Shown here: positions 38,961 through 47,573 of the stretch, one piece after another
Numbering within the stretch: position 1 is the stretch's first letter
Layout of the letters: the number at the start of each line of letters is the position of its first letter
Assembly: GCF_000024225.1 (NCBI RefSeq)
Contig: NC_013203.1
Span: forward strand, 1-64,000
Source of the DNA: Lancefieldella parvula DSM 20469
Lineage (GTDB): Bacteria > Actinomycetota > Coriobacteriia > Coriobacteriales > Atopobiaceae
DNA length: 64,000 bases
Reading direction: 5' to 3'
Translations under genes and position numbers: made by a program
Notes under the pieces: generated by a model
Seen by the model: the letters and a program-made list of their open reading frames with translations, nothing else
What the model was told of the DNA's origin: nothing
Databases searched by the model: none

Positions 38961-39422
38961 ATGGCAGATCAGCCTGTTGTCGGTATCATCATGGGATCAA
39001 AGAGTGACCTTGCAACTATGGAAGGATGTACTAATGAGCTTGAGCGTCTTGGTGTTCCATACGAGCTGGTCATTGCATCTGCTCACCGCACCCCAGATAA
39101 GGTTCACCGGTGGGCTGAGAGTGCTGCTGAACGTGGCATCAAGGTAATTATTGCAGCTGCAGGAAAGGCCGCTCACCTGGGTGGAGTCGTTGCAGCATTC
39201 ACTCCGCTGCCTGTTGTTGGCGTTCCAATGAAGACCTCTGATCTCGGTGGCATGGACTCCCTGCTCTCCATGGTTCAGATGCCATCTGGCGTGCCTGTTG
39301 CTTGTGTTGCTATTAACGGTGCTAAAAACGCAGCTATTTACGCTACACAAATCTTAGGCGCTTCACTTCCAGAGTATCGGGAGAAGATCGTTCAGCTTAA
39401 GGCTGAGATGGCTGACGCATAA
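38961..39422 (+). CDS. purE: N5-carboxyaminoimidazole ribonucleotide mutase or AIR carboxylase
   Basis: A 153-residue PurE. It has [10 protein letters not shown], the SAHRTPDK loop and [21 protein letters not shown]. The usual GAAHLPGM reads [11 protein letters not shown] here, a change near the substrate pocket. Class I enzymes need PurK to make the carboxylated substrate; no purK is in the window, so the reaction class is open. ATG at 38961 follows AAAGGAG; a 5' extension of 16 codons is unlikely to be translated. It stands apart from the other pur genes and has its own terminator. Confidence 0.92.
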   Translation: MADQPVVGIIMGSKSDLATMEGCTNELERLGVPYELVIASAHRTPDKVHRWAESAAERGIKVIIAAAGKAAHLGGVVAAFTPLPVVGVPMKTSDLGGMDSLLSMVQMPSGVPVACVAINGAKNAAIYATQILGASLPEYREKIVQLKAEMADA

Positions 39423-39505
39423 ATCGGGGACAATCAGCAAAAACTTCTTTGTTGCTTCTTTATAGTTTGCTAGTGGCTTTGGTTTAAATGGAAGCAATAA
39501 CTAAA

Positions 39506-39540
39506 CCTGCGCTATAGATAACCTAAAGCGCAGGCTTTTT
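39506..39540 (+). terminator. Terminator after purE
   Basis: CCTGCGCT (39506-39513) pairs with AGCGCAGG (39527-39534), followed by CTTTTT. Confidence 0.85.
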
Positions 39541-39655
39541 ACAACTATAAGATGTGATAAAGCGATGACTTCGTAAGATGTATAAAGATTTTTGTTCCGT
39601 GCATAGCTAAACTTTTAAAGGGTATGACAAGAGAGTTCCTTCAGAAGGGAAGTGC

Positions 39656-40579
39656 ATGGAATCAAGAAACGGCAAACATTTTTCATCATTTGCCGCTGCT
39701 GATCAGCCGGCTGAAGATAATGAAGTTTTAAAAACCTCTGTTGAAATGATACCTATGAAAAGCATGGTTTCGTCTAAAAAAGATAGCAATAAGAAAAAAC
39801 CTGGTAGCAAGCCTGCCAAGAAAGGTTTTTCCAATATCCTTTCAACCATTTTATTGATAGTTGGAATTGCTCTCTTAATTGCTGCAGCTATTATGTTTGG
39901 AAAAACGCAGGTAGATTATTATGCTCAGGATGTTATTAATCAGGAGCTTGCAGCTTATACTACAGTTCCCGAGAAAAAAGACGAGGCTCCTGTTGTTGAT
40001 TGGGCTGGTCTGAAGGCAGTGAACAGCCAAGTTGTTGGTTGGATTCAGATTCCTGGATCACAGATTAACTATCCTGTTTACCAGACTACGGATAATGAGT
40101 ACTACCTCCACACCAACGCAAAGGGAGAGTGGTCTATCGGTGGCCAGATTTTTATGGACTACGAGAATAATCCAAATGGTTTAATTGATCAGCAGACTAT
40201 TCTTTATGGTCACCATATGCGTAACGGTTCCATGTTTCAATTCATTGGTGCCTTGAACGACCAGAATACCTTTAATAAAGTTGAGACTATCTGGTATGTT
40301 ACGCCTACTCAGACGTATGAGTTAGAGCCTATATTCACTTATCATACTGATGAGGATGACGATGAAGTCAGGCAGTTTAACTTTACTTCAGTGGATGAGT
40401 TTAGGTCTTATTTAAAGGATAGGCTTTCTAGAGCAGTAAGCTCTCGCTCAGATGCGGCTGAGGTTATTTCTCGCACCGAGCATGTTCTTACACTCTTTAC
40501 CTGTAATTATACTGATCAATATGGTCGTACCATGCTCATCTGTGTTCCAAAGAGTGAGGCTCAGCCAAAGACTCAGTAG
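39656..40579 (+). CDS. Class B sortase
   Basis: A 307-residue transpeptidase anchored in the membrane. Residues 1-62 are cytoplasmic and Lys-rich, about 63-82 form one transmembrane helix, and the catalytic domain follows. Active-site residues visible are His186 (YGHHMRNGSMF), Cys283 (LTLFTCNYT) and Arg291 (YGRTM). The pattern fits SrtB-type enzymes that attach proteins or pilins to the cell wall. No LPXTG-type substrate is encoded beside it. ATG follows AGAAGGGA. Confidence 0.9.
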   Translation: MESRNGKHFSSFAAADQPAEDNEVLKTSVEMIPMKSMVSSKKDSNKKKPGSKPAKKGFSNILSTILLIVGIALLIAAAIMFGKTQVDYYAQDVINQELAAYTTVPEKKDEAPVVDWAGLKAVNSQVVGWIQIPGSQINYPVYQTTDNEYYLHTNAKGEWSIGGQIFMDYENNPNGLIDQQTILYGHHMRNGSMFQFIGALNDQNTFNKVETIWYVTPTQTYELEPIFTYHTDEDDDEVRQFNFTSVDEFRSYLKDRLSRAVSSRSDAAEVISRTEHVLTLFTCNYTDQYGRTMLICVPKSEAQPKTQ

Positions 40580-40648
40580 TCGGTATTATAGGCAGGCAGA
40601 AGACGTCAGCTAGAGCAGTAAAATACTGCTTTCTTAAAAAATTGTTAC

Positions 40649-40681
40649 ACGCTCCAAACATATTTGTTCGGAGCGTTTTTT
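40649..40681 (+). terminator. Terminator after the sortase gene
   Basis: ACGCTCC (40649-40655) pairs with GGAGCGT (40670-40676), with AACA/TGTT pairs inside after one mismatch, followed by a T run. Confidence 0.88.
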
Positions 40682-40717
40682 CTTACAAATTTCTAGGTAC
40701 ACTGTAAGTACTGTTGC

Positions 40718-40736
40718 CAAACGTGAGAGACGTTTG
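40718..40736 (+). promoter_or_regulatory. Inverted repeat in the purF leader
   Basis: CAAACGT (40718-40724) and ACGTTTG (40730-40736) are perfect inverted arms around GAGAG, 40 bp before the purF ATG. It may be an operator or a leader hairpin. The ACGTTTG arm resembles the LacI-type sites near 17.1 kb, so a LacI/PurR-like repressor is one option. Confidence 0.4.
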
Positions 40737-40776
40737 ATCAAGGGTGGCTCAAGCTGAGGCATCCGGAGGGGATCCA

Positions 40777-42270
40777 ATGGAACTTCACGAGGAATGTGGC
40801 GTCTTTGGTGTATGGGCGCCTGACCGTGACGTTGCTCGACTCACTTATTTTGCGCTGCATGCGCTGCAGCATCGCGGGCAAGATTCCGCAGGTATAGCCG
40901 TTGGTGATGGGCAGACCGTGCTTATCAGAAAAGACACGGGCCTTGTAACTGAAGTTTTCAACAACGATGATCTCAACGCAATGCCAGGTAAAGTGGCTAT
41001 CGGTCACTGTCGCTATGGTACCGCGGGCGCCAAAGGCTGGGAATCGGCTCAGCCGCACATGTCGTCCATCGATGAGACCCTCATTGCTCTGGCGCACAAC
41101 GGCACTCTTGTTAACTTTGACTCCTTGCGGGAGGAACTATCTTCTCGCCAGATTTCCTTTAGATCAAACACGGATTCCGAGGTAGCGGCCCAGCTTATTG
41201 GCTACTTCACACATCAAACGCATCGACTGCGTACCGGCATTGCCGCAACTATGAACCTTATCGAGGGCGGCTATGCTATGGTGCTTATTCGTGAGAACGC
41301 TCTCTACGCGTTTAGGGATCCTAACGGTATTCGTCCGCTGGTACTTGGCTATATTGGCGAGAAGAACCAGAATAACTGGGTGGTTGCATCTGAGACATGT
41401 GCGCTGGATATTGTGGGTGCAACGTATGTACGTGAGGTTGCCCCTGGCGAAATTATTCGCATATCAGACAACGGTCTGTCTTCTGAGATGGGACTTTCTC
41501 CTCGTCAGCAGGCAGATTGTATTTTTGAACAGGTGTATTTCTCGCGCCCTGATTCTATTATTAGCGGTCGCTCAGTGTATTCTGTTCGTCATCAGATGGG
41601 TCGACAACTGGCAAAAGAAACACCAGCAAATGTTGATCTGGTAATTGGTGTACCGGATTCTGGCGTTCCTGCAGCCGAAGGTTTTGCACAAGAGTTGGAC
41701 GTGTCATTTGCTACCGGCTTAATTAAAAACCGCTACGTTGCAAGGACGTTTATTCAACCTACACAGCAGCTTCGTGAGCTGGGTGTTCGACTCAAGCTCA
41801 ATGCACTGTCCGACGTTGTTGCAGATAAGCGCATTGTGATGGTGGATGATTCGGTTGTTCGCGGCACTACCTCAAAGCAGATTGTTCAGCTGCTCAGAGA
41901 TGCAGGAGCTACAGAAGTGCACGTCAGAAGCGCTTCTCCTAAGGTTGCGTGGCCATGCTTCTACGGTATTGATACTGCTGACCAAGATCAGCTTGTTGCA
42001 GCAAAAATGAGCACAGAGGAAATTTGCGAGTATATCGGTGCAGACTCTTTGGGCTTCTTAAGCATTGAAGGTCTGCTTGCATGCGTGCCATCAAGGGGTT
42101 ATTGCGAGTCATGTTTTAATGGCAGGTATCCTGTAGCAATTCCAAAAGACTTCCATGGAAGGTTTTTGCCAGAAAACACACCAGACAATCTGAATCCGTC
42201 TTTTGCACTAAAATTTGACCAGGTAGAACAGCAGTTAATTGACGAGGGTCTTATGCCCTCAGAGCAGTAA
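40777..42270 (+). CDS. purF: Amidophosphoribosyltransferase
   Basis: A 497-residue enzyme that starts purine synthesis by moving the glutamine amide to PRPP. With ATG at 40777 (after GGAGGGG) the protein begins MELHEEC; processing would expose Cys7 as the N-terminal nucleophile. A GTG at 40744 is a poorer start. It has GHCRYGT, AHNGTLVN, and the PRPP loop VMVDDSVVRGTTS. Cysteines in the C-terminal RGYCESCF suggest an iron-sulfur cluster as in Bacillus. purM follows 10 bp later. Confidence 0.96.
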   Translation: MELHEECGVFGVWAPDRDVARLTYFALHALQHRGQDSAGIAVGDGQTVLIRKDTGLVTEVFNNDDLNAMPGKVAIGHCRYGTAGAKGWESAQPHMSSIDETLIALAHNGTLVNFDSLREELSSRQISFRSNTDSEVAAQLIGYFTHQTHRLRTGIAATMNLIEGGYAMVLIRENALYAFRDPNGIRPLVLGYIGEKNQNNWVVASETCALDIVGATYVREVAPGEIIRISDNGLSSEMGLSPRQQADCIFEQVYFSRPDSIISGRSVYSVRHQMGRQLAKETPANVDLVIGVPDSGVPAAEGFAQELDVSFATGLIKNRYVARTFIQPTQQLRELGVRLKLNALSDVVADKRIVMVDDSVVRGTTSKQIVQLLRDAGATEVHVRSASPKVAWPCFYGIDTADQDQLVAAKMSTEEICEYIGADSLGFLSIEGLLACVPSRGYCESCFNGRYPVAIPKDFHGRFLPENTPDNLNPSFALKFDQVEQQLIDEGLMPSEQ

Positions 42271-42280
42271 GAGGAGAACA

Positions 42281-43369
42281 ATGACTACTTCCGCTGATCC
42301 AACCAAGCAGATTACTTACGCTGACGCAGGCGTTGACGTTGATGAGGGCGCCCGTGCGGTTGACGCCATTAAAGCTGCTGTTGCTACAACTACTCGCCCT
42401 GAGGTCATTGGTAGCCTGGGTGGTTTTGGCTCTTGTTTCTCGGCCGCTGCACTTAAGGACATGGAAGAGCCTGTGCTGGTTAGTGGTACTGATGGCGTTG
42501 GTACTAAGCTTGCTATTGCCCAGCTGCTTAACCGTCACAACACGGTAGGCGAGGACCTGGTTGCAATGTGCGTTGACGACATTGTTCCTATGGGTGCCGA
42601 GCCTCTGTTCTTCTTGGACTATGTAGCTGTGGGTAAGCTTAAGGCTGGAGCGGTCGCTGAGATTGTTGGCGGTATTGCAGAGGGTTGCCGTAAGAGTGGC
42701 TGCGCTCTGGTAGGTGGTGAGATGGCTGAGCATCCAGGCGTTATGAATCCCGACGATTATGATTTAGCTGGCTTTGTTGTAGGCGTTGTTGACAAACCAA
42801 AAATTTTAGGTCCCGAGAAGGTCAGCGAAGGTGACATTATTCTGGGACTTCCTTCTTCTGGTATCCATTCAAATGGATATTCCTTGGTGCGTAAAGTTGT
42901 TATCGAAGGCAAGACTGTTGAAGAGCTTAATCAGCCACTCGAGGAACTTAACGGTGAATCTCTTGCAGACGCTGTTTTGCGTCCAACCACTATTTATGCA
43001 GGTGGATTGCTTGCAGCTCTTCGTGCAGGAGCGCCTATCAAGGCTATGGCACATATTACTGGTGGCGGAATCACCGAGAACCTCAATCGCGCGCTACCAG
43101 CTCACCTTGATGCTGAGGTTGATCGTGGTGGGGAAGCTGGCCCTGCGTGGTCTATTCCGCCTGTTATCTCATATGTTTCTAACGCTGCAAACCTATCTCT
43201 TGATGAGCAGTATCGTACATTCAATATGGGTGTTGGCATGGCTCTTATTGTGGATATGGATGATGTTGACGATGTGGCGGAAGCTCTTTCTGATCAGGGA
43301 TTTGAACCATTTATCATAGGCCAGATTATCCCAGGCACCGGAAAGGTGGTCTACAACGATGCCGATTAA
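42281..43369 (+). CDS. purM: Phosphoribosylformylglycinamidine cyclo-ligase
   Basis: A 362-residue AIR synthetase. It has GSLGGFGSCFS, VSGTDGVGTKLAIA, GGEMAEHPGVM and PSSGIHSNGYSLVR. ATG at 42281 follows GAGGAGAA. Its last 11 bases overlap the purN start, so the two are probably translated together in purF-purM-purN. Confidence 0.96.
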   Translation: MTTSADPTKQITYADAGVDVDEGARAVDAIKAAVATTTRPEVIGSLGGFGSCFSAAALKDMEEPVLVSGTDGVGTKLAIAQLLNRHNTVGEDLVAMCVDDIVPMGAEPLFFLDYVAVGKLKAGAVAEIVGGIAEGCRKSGCALVGGEMAEHPGVMNPDDYDLAGFVVGVVDKPKILGPEKVSEGDIILGLPSSGIHSNGYSLVRKVVIEGKTVEELNQPLEELNGESLADAVLRPTTIYAGGLLAALRAGAPIKAMAHITGGGITENLNRALPAHLDAEVDRGGEAGPAWSIPPVISYVSNAANLSLDEQYRTFNMGVGMALIVDMDDVDDVAEALSDQGFEPFIIGQIIPGTGKVVYNDAD

Positions 43370-43973
43370 GCTTGGCGTTCTTCTTTCCGGCTCAGGTACC
43401 AACCTCCAGGCTATTATTGATGCCATCCAGGCTGGTAAGTTAGATGCAACTATTGAGCTGGTTGTTTCTTCTCGCCCCAGTGCATACGGCTTGAAGAGGG
43501 CAGAGGCAGCTGGCCTGCAAACCCTGACGCTTTCAAAAGAGACGTATGAGGATCCGTTTGTTGCAGACATGGTCATTGCGACCGAGCTCAAACGTTATGA
43601 CGTTGATTACGTTGTTATGGCCGGTTATATGCGCAAAGTTGGCGCCCCTATTCTGGAGAGCTTCCCTAATCGCGTGCTCAATTTGCACCCGGCGCTGTTA
43701 CCAAGTTTTCGCGGTGCACATGCTATTCAGGATGCATATGAGTACGGCGTCAAAGTGACGGGCGTTACCGTTCACCTAGCAAATGCTGATTATGACCGCG
43801 GACCTATCATCGCTCAGCGACCTGTTGTGGTTGAAGAGGGTTGGACCGTCAATCAGCTTGAAGAGGCAATTCACCAGGTAGAGCATCAGCTTTATCCAGA
43901 GGTTTTGCGGTTTTTTGCCCAGGACAGGGTTCACGTTGAGGGCAAAAAGGTTCGTATAGAGTTAGGCGAGTAA
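43359..43973 (+). CDS. purN: Phosphoribosylglycinamide formyltransferase
   Basis: A 204-residue folate-dependent GAR transformylase. It begins LGVLLSGSGTNLQAIID and has the catalytic region NLHPALLPSFRGAHA (Asn and His) and, further on, HLANADYDRGPIIAQ with the catalytic Asp. Normal length. It overlaps purM by 11 bases; the acyltransferase ATG follows its stop directly. Confidence 0.96.
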   Translation: MPIKLGVLLSGSGTNLQAIIDAIQAGKLDATIELVVSSRPSAYGLKRAEAAGLQTLTLSKETYEDPFVADMVIATELKRYDVDYVVMAGYMRKVGAPILESFPNRVLNLHPALLPSFRGAHAIQDAYEYGVKVTGVTVHLANADYDRGPIIAQRPVVVEEGWTVNQLEEAIHQVEHQLYPEVLRFFAQDRVHVEGKKVRIELGE

Positions 43974-45050
43974 ATGGCGAGAAGTGCCCAGATTAAACTG
44001 AACGACGTAGCAACATCGCGCGTTAATAACCTGAACTTTATAAGGTTTATTGCTGCGTTGATGGTCATTGTTTCTCACTGCTACTCAGTGGTCTTAGGCG
44101 GCGACGCTGGTAGTTATCTACTGCAGTTAACTGGGGATCGTTTGAGTCCAGGCGGCGTTTCTGTTGGTATCTTCTTCTTGTTTGGTGGATTTTTGATTGC
44201 TCGAAGTTGCGAGCATTACCCTGAACCAAAAAAGTTCTTCTCGGCACGTGTTGGTAGACTTTTCCCAGAACTCATATTTGTTGTGATTCTTACAACTTTT
44301 GTGTTGGGTCCAATATTCTCAACGCTTTCACCTGTGGAGTATTTTACTAATCCACAGACATATAAGTACCTGCTTAATGGTGCCTTAATAATGGTTCATC
44401 AGTTGCCAGGAGTGTTTACGAACAATCCTTCGGGTGATGTGGTTAATGCTGCACTGTGGACGCTTCCCGTTGAGTTTATTTGCTATATACTGTGTTTTAT
44501 AAGCTATAAGCTCACCAAATTTGATAAGAAAAAGTTTTTGCTGCTCTCAGTACCTGTTTTTATACTGGCAGCAGTGTATTACGTGAAGTTTTCTCCGTTT
44601 CAACTAAGCGTTGTTCGTGCAGTACTTTTGTTTTATTTGGGCGTTTTAATTTGGGTACTTAGGGACCGAGTTATTATTTCACCTATTTTAGGCCTAGCAT
44701 CGATTGCTCTGTGGTTTGTCATGGTTTTCCGTGGCATTGACAATCTTGCAATGCTTACAGTTTTCCCTGTTGCATGCTTTTATCTTGCGTACGGTATGGG
44801 CAATCACTTTAGTAAGTTTGGCACAAAGTTTGAGCTTTCCTATGGCATTTACCTTTGGGCTTTTCCAATTCAGCAAGCGCTAGTTCTGTATTTTCCATCA
44901 TGGCACCCTTATACAAATGCGCTGGTTGCAGCTTTATTAGCAACTTTTGGGGCATTTGTTAATCATTATGTTGTAACCGAGCCGCTTAGAAAATATCTAA
45001 AAGAACGTCGTCAGAAGGCCCATAAAGAGCAGAAATCTTCCAAAGAATAA
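43974..45050 (+). CDS. Acyltransferase 3 family membrane protein
   Basis: A 358-residue polytopic protein of the OafA/YrhL type with about ten hydrophobic segments. The N-terminal NNLNFIRFIAALMVIVSHCY holds the family Arg and His; SVGIFFLFGGFLIARS is the second conserved loop. Such proteins acetylate or succinylate cell-surface sugars. It directly abuts the purN stop, so it may be co-transcribed with the pur genes, probably by position rather than function. The C-terminus is Lys/Arg-rich. Confidence 0.88.
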   Translation: MARSAQIKLNDVATSRVNNLNFIRFIAALMVIVSHCYSVVLGGDAGSYLLQLTGDRLSPGGVSVGIFFLFGGFLIARSCEHYPEPKKFFSARVGRLFPELIFVVILTTFVLGPIFSTLSPVEYFTNPQTYKYLLNGALIMVHQLPGVFTNNPSGDVVNAALWTLPVEFICYILCFISYKLTKFDKKKFLLLSVPVFILAAVYYVKFSPFQLSVVRAVLLFYLGVLIWVLRDRVIISPILGLASIALWFVMVFRGIDNLAMLTVFPVACFYLAYGMGNHFSKFGTKFELSYGIYLWAFPIQQALVLYFPSWHPYTNALVAALLATFGAFVNHYVVTEPLRKYLKERRQKAHKEQKSSKE

Positions 45051-45086
45051 TAGAGTGCCGAGAAGGTAACCTACGCGCTATTCCGC

Positions 45087-45140
45087 TTATATCACTGCAG
45101 TAATTGCGGCAACAAGACCAAAGAGAATACCTTTTTGCAT
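45087..45140 (-). pseudogene. Possible 5' remnant of a membrane-protein gene
   Basis: A 17-codon frame, ATG to TAA, reading MQKGILFGLVAAITAVI. It looks like the first transmembrane segment of a permease cut short. Only the start is present and the ribosome site is weak, so this is a low-confidence remnant at the edge of the GC-richer patch. Confidence 0.25.
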
Positions 45141-45197
45141 ACGATCTCAAACACGAACGTCTGTCCTGGTCTAAAGGACTGGAAGAACCCCTGTCCG

Positions 45198-45416
45198 TTA
45201 CTTCTTCTTACGACGGAACAGCGACTTCAGGTCGATGGTGACCTCCTTCTCGGTACCGACTGTCTTGCCCTTCACGACCTCCTTGTCGAAGAGGTTGACG
45301 CCGACTTTGCCGTCGGTAGTCATCTCCACCTTTGTTGGATCATGCATCTCGACGGTCGTGGTCCCATCATCGTTCTGGGTTACCTTGTCGACAACTTTCC
45401 GCCTTCCAAACAGCAT
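45198..45416 (-). CDS. Small basic-ended hypothetical protein
   Basis: A 72-residue protein that I do not recognise. A clear GAGGAGA lies 7 bases before its ATG, and the frame uses GC-rich third positions unlike the genes around it, which supports real coding in acquired DNA. It starts MLFGRRK and ends LKSLFRRKKK, with an acidic/polar beta-rich middle (TVEMHDPTKVEMTTDGKVGV). No signal or membrane segment is seen. It sits between the acyltransferase gene and the deoC fragment. Confidence 0.6.
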   Translation of the reverse strand: MLFGRRKVVDKVTQNDDGTTTVEMHDPTKVEMTTDGKVGVNLFDKEVVKGKTVGTEKEVTIDLKSLFRRKKK

Positions 45417-45522
45417 GTTTTCTCCTCACGCATGTCCTTGCCTACTGCAGTTCACATCCCCGCTGGCAAGATGCCGGGGACAGTTTGATTACCAGTCAGA
45501 ATAACACTGCTCCAAAACATAG

Positions 45523-45666
45523 GTCAAGGGCTCCGGCGGCATCCGTACCCGGGAGCATTTCTTAGAGCTTATTGACATGGGCGTCGATCGTATGGGTGTT
45601 GGTTATAGATCCACCCCAGTTGTGTTGGGAATGTCTGCAGAAGAGGCAAAGAAGCTCGCTGAATAG
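45523..45666 (+). pseudogene. deoC: 3' fragment of deoC (deoxyribose-phosphate aldolase)
   Basis: Forty-seven codons read VKGSGGIRTREHFLELIDMG then VDRMGVGYRSTPVVLG and end at TAG. This matches the C-terminal strand-loop region of DeoC (KASGGIRT and the phosphate-binding end). A stop codon lies directly before it and no start or ribosome site is present, so only the tail of the gene remains. The break coincides with a change to GC-richer sequence. Confidence 0.7.
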
Positions 45667-45726
45667 TGAGAAAGATGTACCGGTGGCCGGCTCCCATGTG
45701 TCCGCTGGCATATGGGACCGGTGTCA

Positions 45727-46251
45727 CTAATCGGCGACGTAGACCTTGAGAATCTCGCCAATATAGCGGGTATGGAAGTCCCGAAGCGGGTAGTTCTTCT
45801 CGACAATACCGACATCTATGAAGTTTTCCTCGGCAAGATCATCCACATAGATCTTGCGACACACGAAGACGAGGCTGGCCTCCTCGAAGGTAGTCGTTCC
45901 CTCGAGGAACTTGGGCGTAAGGCCTACGTGGGCAACCTTGTCCTCATCGCGCCCTGATCTTGCGCCAAGGTGGGCCAGCTTCTTCTTGTATTCCGCCGTG
46001 TCGGGGAAAAACGAGAGCGTATAGGTATCATGGCTGTCCATGAAGACCTTTGTGTAGCGCTGGGGACGGATGTAGCAGATAGTGGTATTGAGGGAGCCTC
46101 CCCGCAAGCTGAAGAGCGTTCCGAAATGACCCCACGCCGCAGTCATGGTGTTGAAGCCATCGCACTCGTTGCCGGCGGTGATGAGCGCCCATCGGTCGCC
46201 GAAAAGCGACCAAGGGTTGAGCTGCAGGCTCTTGATATCTACCTCATGCAT
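45727..46251 (-). CDS. Flavin reductase-like FMN-binding protein
   Basis: A 174-residue protein of the flavin-reductase-like split-barrel type. Marks are NPWSLFGDRWALITAGN, FNTMTAAWGHFGTLF, and TICYIRPQRYTKVFMD, with the SFFPDTAEYKKKLAHLGARSGRD segment typical of one clostridial/coriobacterial subgroup. It probably binds FMN and may reduce flavin or act on a small quinone-like substrate. ATG at 46251 follows GGAGGGGAGA. Its start overlaps the end of a truncated upstream frame on the same strand. GC-richer than the neighbourhood. Confidence 0.85.
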   Translation of the reverse strand: MHEVDIKSLQLNPWSLFGDRWALITAGNECDGFNTMTAAWGHFGTLFSLRGGSLNTTICYIRPQRYTKVFMDSHDTYTLSFFPDTAEYKKKLAHLGARSGRDEDKVAHVGLTPKFLEGTTTFEEASLVFVCRKIYVDDLAEENFIDVGIVEKNYPLRDFHTRYIGEILKVYVAD

Positions 46252-46440
46252 GACGTCTCCCCTCCAGCATATATGATATGACATGCGTCTCAAACTCGAT
46301 GTCAGGCATATATTCTGCCATATCGTCCCGGATCCGCCCAAGCGCCTCGAGGCGCATATCGACGGAGGTATCGGCATTCTCTTGGATGATGAGTCGTGAA
46401 TTCCACTGCTGCTTATACCGTATCTGACTTCTGTGCGGCT
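46244..46440 (-). pseudogene. Truncated frame upstream of the flavin reductase gene
   Basis: An open frame without its own start reads about 60 codons with protein-like character (LIIQENADTSVDMRLEALGR, then IRDDMAEYMPDIEFETHVIS) and stops by overlapping the flavin-reductase ATG by 8 bases, as in an intact operon. The 5' part breaks down at a 20-bp tandem duplication (46437-46476). I do not recognise the family; the fragment is probably the tail of a lost gene. Confidence 0.4.
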
Positions 46441-46476
46441 GATACCGAGACTTATAGGCTGATACCGAGACTTGTA
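46437..46476. repeat. 20-bp tandem duplication
   Basis: GGCTGATACCGAGACTTATA (46437-46456) is followed directly by GGCTGATACCGAGACTTGTA (46457-46476); 19 of 20 bases agree. It lies where the truncated frame loses coding character and suggests slippage or end-joining. Confidence 0.85.
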
Positions 46477-46514
46477 CTATATCGCCAAAGGCCGTCTATC
46501 CAAAGGTTCTATAT

Positions 46515-47288
46515 CTATCCGTTTACGTATTTTGCGAACTTTCTTGCCACGATGCGGGGAACAAGACGGGAGCCGATATTCATGAGCTTCGTGGGGGCCC
46601 CGTAGTATCTTAAGGTGACCCCACGCATCATCGCGCGATATCCGGAGAGGACCACATCCCTTGCTGAAGCAGGCCTGAAGAAGGTGAACATTTTGGAGGC
46701 CTCCAGCCCCGCTGCCTTTTCGAATCCCGTGGCGGCAGGACCGAGGCAGAGGGCGGTTACGGTAACGCCGCTTCCCCTCACCTCCTCGGAGACCGCTTCG
46801 GAAAAGCTGCGGACGAACGCTTTGGACGCGTAATACACAGACATTTTCGGCCCTGCCGAAAAAGCCGCCACGGACGAGATGTTCAATATCTTGCCGCCAC
46901 CCCGCTCAAGCATCGGCTTAATGAAGCATTTGGTCATCTGCATCAGAGCCACCATGTTGACCTGGGCCATGTCGTGTTGCCTTTGCCAGTCTGCATTTGA
47001 AAAGTCGCCTTGGTCCCCAAAACCCGCATTGTTGACAAGGCAGTCTATGGCGATGCCTTCTTCCATACAAAAATCAAAGACATCGAGGGCTGCACCTTCC
47101 CGAGAGAGATCCGAGGCACAGACCCAGACCGTGATGCCATATGTCTCTTCAAGGTCGCCTTTGAGCTGATAGAGCCTACCCTCATTTCTTGCGACAACTA
47201 CAAGGTCGTAGCCGTTCTCCGCAAAGATCTTTGAGAACTCAAGGCCAAGACCGCTTGACGCTCCCGTAACCAAAGCCGTTTTACCCAC
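46515..47288 (-). CDS. Short-chain dehydrogenase/reductase
   Basis: A 257-residue classical SDR. The cofactor loop is TALVTGASSGLGLEF, then VNNAGFGDQG, and the catalytic Ser-Tyr-Lys are in ISSVAAFSAGPKMSVYYASKA. GTG at 47288, six bases after AGGCGG, is the best start; an upstream in-frame extension to 47366 lacks a ribosome site. The cofactor is probably NADP. Substrate unknown. It lies in the GC-richer patch with the flavin-reductase gene, on the same strand. Confidence 0.88.
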   Translation of the reverse strand: MGKTALVTGASSGLGLEFSKIFAENGYDLVVVARNEGRLYQLKGDLEETYGITVWVCASDLSREGAALDVFDFCMEEGIAIDCLVNNAGFGDQGDFSNADWQRQHDMAQVNMVALMQMTKCFIKPMLERGGGKILNISSVAAFSAGPKMSVYYASKAFVRSFSEAVSEEVRGSGVTVTALCLGPAATGFEKAAGLEASKMFTFFRPASARDVVLSGYRAMMRGVTLRYYGAPTKLMNIGSRLVPRIVARKFAKYVNG

Positions 47289-47396
47289 AAATGACCGCCT
47301 TTGAACAAGCCCCTCGGTCGCACTCAAAGTACACTCGAGGTTACCTAGAAGGATACTCTTCCTCACACAAGGGTCCTATACAGGCAACCTATACCC

Positions 47397-47573
47397 TTAA
47401 ATATAGGTTGCCAAGGAGACCATGTTGATCCCCGTTGCCAAAATAGAGAAGCCCACAACCACACCGGTTGTGACAGCCAAGACAACTGGGTGGGCGAAGC
47501 AGAACACGCCCATTATGACCAGCAATATCCCCAGTATGAGCATGGTTGCCCAGCGGCTGTCGAGAAGGGATAG
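47397..47573 (-). pseudogene. DUF308/HdeD-like membrane fragment
   Basis: Fifty-eight codons from just after a TGA read LLDSRWATMLILGILLVIMG then VFCFAHPVVLAVTTGVVVGF and end at TAA. This looks like two transmembrane segments of a DUF308/HdeD-type protein. There is no independent start. Its frame overlaps the short YjbR-like frame in a different phase, so the locus appears to be a rearranged, frameshifted chimera. Confidence 0.45.
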
